Shown here piece after piece: positions 61,375-64,000 of a stretch of DNA of 64,000 nt. Every line of letters starts with the position of its first letter. Positions within the stretch are counted from its first letter, which is position 1. The translations under genes and the position numbers were made by a program. The notes under the pieces are model-generated. The model saw only the letters and a program-made list of their open reading frames with translations. It was not told where the DNA came from and did no database searches. Origin of the DNA: an uncultured Acidobacteriia bacterium (GTDB taxonomy: Bacteria > Acidobacteriota > Terriglobia > Bryobacterales > Bryobacteraceae); assembly GCA_903851195.1 (NCBI GenBank), contig CAINNJ010000055.1:1-64000 (forward strand). The letters are read 5' to 3'.

Positions 61375-62340
61375 ATGAACCCTACACGCAGAGGTTTTCT
61401 GACCGTCGGCGGCGCGCTCGCCGCGGCGGCCCAAATCCAGGCGCAGCGACCTTCCATGTGGAAACCGAAGGTCGGCGGCCTGATGAATTATTCCGAAGCG
61501 AATGTCGCCTTCATGAAACAGGAAGGTTTCACCAGCATCGGCTTTTGGGCGCAACCGAAAAGTAACCTTGCTCCCGGCGTCGCCACGGACGCCTCACTGG
61601 AGAAAATTCGGGAAGATGTGCGCCAGTCCGGGCTCTACTGCTCCGTGCTCGGCGTGACCGCCAACCACATCGATCCCGATCCCGCAAAGCGTAAAGCGGT
61701 CAACGACCATACGGCCGGCGTGATCGAGATCGCCGGCAAACTGGGCGTGCCCCATATCGGCACGATGTCCGGTAAGGATCCCGCAAAGAAACTCGAGGCG
61801 CAGGTGGACGACATTCGCCGCGTTTACGAGGAGAAGTATTTCCCGCTCTGCGAGAAGTACAAAGTCCGCCTCGTCTGGGAACCCTGGCCCGAAGGACCAA
61901 ACGTCGCTACCGGTCCGATGGGCTACGAAGCGCTCTTCAAGGCTTTCGGAAACTCTCCGTACGTCGGCCTGCAGTTCGACCCGTCCCATTATGTCCGCCA
62001 GTTCATGGACCCCTACCAGGCCGCGCGCGACTGGTCCGACAAAATCTTCGATGTTCATCTCAAAGACACCGAAATCAGGTACCAGGTGTTGCAGCGGACC
62101 GGCATCAATCCCCCCGGCCCCGCCCAATGGTGGCGTTACCGTATTCCCGGCCAGGGGCAGATCGACTGGCCGAAGTTCTTCACGGTGCTGATGGATAAAG
62201 GCTACACAGGCGCGATGAATATCGAGCACGAAGACGACACCTATCACCCCGGCTACGTCAACGGCAATGACATCAACGACGGCTACAAGACCGGCTTTCG
62301 GCTGGGACTGCGCTTTCTCCGCCAGTACGTCCCGGTGTAG
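61375..62340 (+). CDS. Tat-exported sugar phosphate isomerase/epimerase-like
   Basis: A 321-residue TIM-barrel protein of the AP-endonuclease-2/xylose isomerase-like superfamily, with a Tat signal (MNPTRRGFLTVGGALAAAAQ). VRLVWEPWPEGPNVATGP, LQFDPSHYVRQFMD, DVHLKDTEIRY and MNIEHEDDTYHPGY carry the Glu, Asp and His metal ligands. It differs from the cytoplasmic homologue at 12043 by the export signal. ATG 61375 is chosen because the signal begins there; the frame from 61300 is longer. Substrate unknown, probably an extracytoplasmic sugar derivative. The 83-base gap to the Cas10-like gene holds no other gene. Confidence 0.87.
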   Translation: MNPTRRGFLTVGGALAAAAQIQAQRPSMWKPKVGGLMNYSEANVAFMKQEGFTSIGFWAQPKSNLAPGVATDASLEKIREDVRQSGLYCSVLGVTANHIDPDPAKRKAVNDHTAGVIEIAGKLGVPHIGTMSGKDPAKKLEAQVDDIRRVYEEKYFPLCEKYKVRLVWEPWPEGPNVATGPMGYEALFKAFGNSPYVGLQFDPSHYVRQFMDPYQAARDWSDKIFDVHLKDTEIRYQVLQRTGINPPGPAQWWRYRIPGQGQIDWPKFFTVLMDKGYTGAMNIEHEDDTYHPGYVNGNDINDGYKTGFRLGLRFLRQYVPV

Positions 62341-62423
62341 CCGCCCACGGACCGCCAGCTGCCCGCGCGGTCCGTCGGGCGGTTGAGTTGTGGCACTAGT
62401 GTTAGGCTAACGAGAGACCTCGC

Positions 62424-63842
62424 ATGTCAGCGCAGATCCTGTTACAGGGCAGACTGCTGGGGGCGGATGAATTTCTCCTTTCCGCTCCGGCAGATAAAGA
62501 TAATCGTGCGTTTGAAGCGCGCCTCTGGTGGGTGGCGTTGCTGGGCGACGTCTTGCCGCGCGCTCTGCTCGCGGAACTGCAACTGCCTCCTCTGCTTCTG
62601 GGCTCGGCCGGTGGCGGCAGATTTCTGGTGATTCTTCCGGATAACGCCCGCGCCGCGGCTGCCGGCGAGTTTCTCGACAAGGTCAGCGAGGCGCTCGAAC
62701 GCTTTACCGGCGGAGTCGTGCGCATCGCCTGGAGTGCCACGGAAAATCTGGGCGACTGGACAGTCGTCCGCAAGCGCCTGCAGGACGGCACGCGCGCTTC
62801 GCAAAAAACGCACGCCCCCGCGGCCGGCTTCTTCGACCCTTTCGTTCCCGCGCCCTCCGGCGATTCGATTCCGCGCGGTCTGCGCGACGCCACCGGCATC
62901 GGTTTCAGCCTGGATTTCCCGGCACTGCTCGGCATCGAAGGCGGCCAACATCGCTGGGATCTCGGCCGTCAGGCCAGTCTCGAAAACATCTCGCTTACCC
63001 GGCACGCCGCGCGCAACGGCGACGCCATCGCATCGGTGAAGGAACTCGCCAAGCGCGCCAAAGGCGAAAAGCTCTGGGGCATGCTGCGCGGCGAGATCGA
63101 CGATTTCGGCACCCGCATCCGCCGCGCCCAAAGCGTGGAAGAGCATGTCCAGCTTTCCATGCTGTACAAGCAGTTTCTGGCGGGCGAGATCGAACTGCTC
63201 TGTTCCCAGGGCGACTACTTCCAGCGCGTCACCGTCCTTCGCGCCGATACCGCCGATTTCGCGGTCTATGGCTCCTGGGACGCCCTGCCCGGATTTGCCC
63301 GCGAACTGCAGCGCGTCTTCGCCGTCTTCGCTGAAGAGAACCTGAAGGAACTGCCCGGCGGGGAAGCGAAGAGCATCACCATGGCGACCACGCTGGCCGA
63401 CCCGGGCGCGGCTATCGCGCGCGTCTGGCAGGACAGCGTTCGGGATCTCGAAATCGCTAAGGCGTCCGATAAGGATTGCTTCTACATGCTGGGCGAAGTG
63501 CTCGAATGGAAGCAGCTGAACGAGGCGGCGGAACTCAAAGACACCGTGGTTCAGCTGAACGAGGAATTCCGCGGCGGCAAGCAGTTCCTTAGCCAGTTGC
63601 GTAACCTGTATAAGAAGGCGGAAACGCCCGGCGCGGGTCCGGCCGATCAGGAACGCCTCATGGCGCGGGCCGTCCGTTTTCAGCGGCGCTTTGCCCGCGT
63701 GGCGAATCGCAAAGAGCGCGAGTTCCAGAAGTTGCGTTCCCATCTGATGAAAGAAATGGCCGGCCGCAGTCAGAGGGGCCGGCTCAAATTGCGGCCGGAA
63801 GGTTTGGTGGCGCTCGAGTGGGCGCGCCTCGCAGAGGATTAG
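62424..63842 (+). CDS. Divergent HD-less Cas10-like protein (type III CRISPR)
   Basis: A 472-residue protein that I read as a reduced Cas10, the large subunit of type III effectors. It begins directly at the first palm domain: RLWWVALLGDVLPRALLAEL, then GSAGGGRFLVILP at residues 60-72, as in Csm1. KLWGMLRGEIDDFGTRI (EIDDFG at 224-229) replaces the usual LGVLRMDVDNLG strand. LRADTADFAVYGSWD (residues 272-286) aligns with the YAGGDDxFxVGxWD block, so GGDD has become DTAD. LGEVLEWKQLNEAAEL near residue 355 and the helical tail (RAVRFQRRFARVANRKERE) match the final domain. There is no N-terminal HD nuclease domain and no zinc-finger Cys pairs; typical Csm1 has about 750-850 residues. Predicted inactive as DNase and as cyclic oligoadenylate synthase. 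Supported by pattern only. Confidence 0.72.
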   Translation: MSAQILLQGRLLGADEFLLSAPADKDNRAFEARLWWVALLGDVLPRALLAELQLPPLLLGSAGGGRFLVILPDNARAAAAGEFLDKVSEALERFTGGVVRIAWSATENLGDWTVVRKRLQDGTRASQKTHAPAAGFFDPFVPAPSGDSIPRGLRDATGIGFSLDFPALLGIEGGQHRWDLGRQASLENISLTRHAARNGDAIASVKELAKRAKGEKLWGMLRGEIDDFGTRIRRAQSVEEHVQLSMLYKQFLAGEIELLCSQGDYFQRVTVLRADTADFAVYGSWDALPGFARELQRVFAVFAEENLKELPGGEAKSITMATTLADPGAAIARVWQDSVRDLEIAKASDKDCFYMLGEVLEWKQLNEAAELKDTVVQLNEEFRGGKQFLSQLRNLYKKAETPGAGPADQERLMARAVRFQRRFARVANRKEREFQKLRSHLMKEMAGRSQRGRLKLRPEGLVALEWARLAED

Positions 63843-63848
63843 AGAGAC

Positions 63849-64000
63849 ATGGCTGAAGAGCAGGCGAAACAACAGGGAAATCGCGAAAATCGGCCGCCCC
63901 GCGAAGGCGGCGGTGGCTCCCGGCCCGGTGGCCGCCCCGCCGGTGGACCCGGTAGCGGTGGTCCCGGCGGCGAACGGCGCGAAGGGCGTCCCGGGGGTGA
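63849..64000 (+). CDS. Gly/Arg/Pro-rich protein, 5' part only
   Basis: A gene starting ATG 63849, six bases after the Cas10-like stop, with the GAGAG of the stop region as ribosome site. The 50 visible residues (MAEEQAKQQGNRENRPPREG, then GGGGSRPGGRPAGGPGSGG and onwards) are a low-complexity Gly/Arg/Pro region. The end is cut by the window. In a type III locus the next gene is often a small subunit such as Csm2, so this could be a disordered N-terminal extension of one, or an unrelated RNA-binding protein. No domain is visible yet. Confidence 0.55.
   Translation, partial: MAEEQAKQQGNRENRPPREGGGGSRPGGRPAGGPGSGGPGGERREGRPGG

Noticed and set aside
62442-63872. 476-residue minus-strand frame opposite the Cas10-like gene
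   Set aside because: The plus strand has ribosome sites, coupled spacing to the next gene and Cas10 pattern; this frame has none.

Overview
The window reads as high-GC chromosomal DNA from an acidobacterium, most likely of the Bryobacterales/Solibacter type. This is inferred from gene content, not from any search. The indicators are a PadR regulator paired with a very large duplicated orphan permease of the MacB/FtsX type, an Oar-like TonB receptor with a carboxypeptidase-regulatory plug, many Tat-targeted TIM-barrel and hydrolase enzymes, sulfatases, a lone PEP-CTERM protein and a tricorn-type protease.

Layout. 1-836 is the 3' part of a sulfatase gene broken by a 90-bp palindromic element and by a frameshift. 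1045-5314 holds a membrane diguanylate cyclase, then the permease and its PadR regulator with a palindromic operator. 5367-12036 holds a VOC protein, a Tat-secreted multicopper oxidase with a cupredoxin-like partner, and the TonB-dependent receptor. 12043-14071 is a sugar-isomerase/MetE-like pair. 14142-18845 is a glycan island (GT4, five-bladed propeller protein, GT9, pyruvyl transferase). 18917-28254 is catabolic: sulfatase, nucleotidyltransferase pair, UroD-like protein, sialidase, FAD monooxygenase, esterase, acyl-CoA ligase and MFS carrier. 28336-29101 holds tatA and an HU protein, followed by a tandem array of four 90-91 bp units related to the element in the broken sulfatase. 29800-33106 holds a TIGR00300 protein, queF, a coiled-coil methyltransferase and tRNA-Gln. 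33174-40467 holds redox and secreted proteins (WrbA, pirin, TlpA/DsbD-alpha, GH32, lipoprotein, PEP-CTERM). 40513-46820 is a core block: U32-like protein, thrB, then frr, pyrH, tsf, rpsB, rpsI and rplM, all read leftwards. 47031-51152 holds a DUF2335 pair and a frameshifted tricorn protease. 51221-55557 is a tight five-gene membrane cluster (two SPFH proteins, DUF1003, SRPBCC, RMD1-like). 56022-61260 holds DinB, a nitrite/sulfite reductase, an M48 peptidase and TonB. 61375-62340 is a Tat sugar isomerase.

The most unusual item is at the right edge. The gene at 62424-63842 encodes what looks like the core of a type III CRISPR Cas10. It starts directly at the first palm domain, so it has no HD nuclease domain. 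Its GGDD cyclase motif is degraded to DTAD. A glycine/arginine/proline-rich gene begins 6 bases later and is cut by the window end. No CRISPR array is in the window, so the rest of the locus would lie to the right.

Two themes link the genes. First, secretion: tatA sits in a window that encodes at least five probable Tat substrates, and both a TonB receptor and a TonB energiser are present. Second, compaction: several convergent pairs overlap at their tails (15381-15404, 17598-17699, 23184-23235), and two divergent genes overlap at their start codons (36109-36110).
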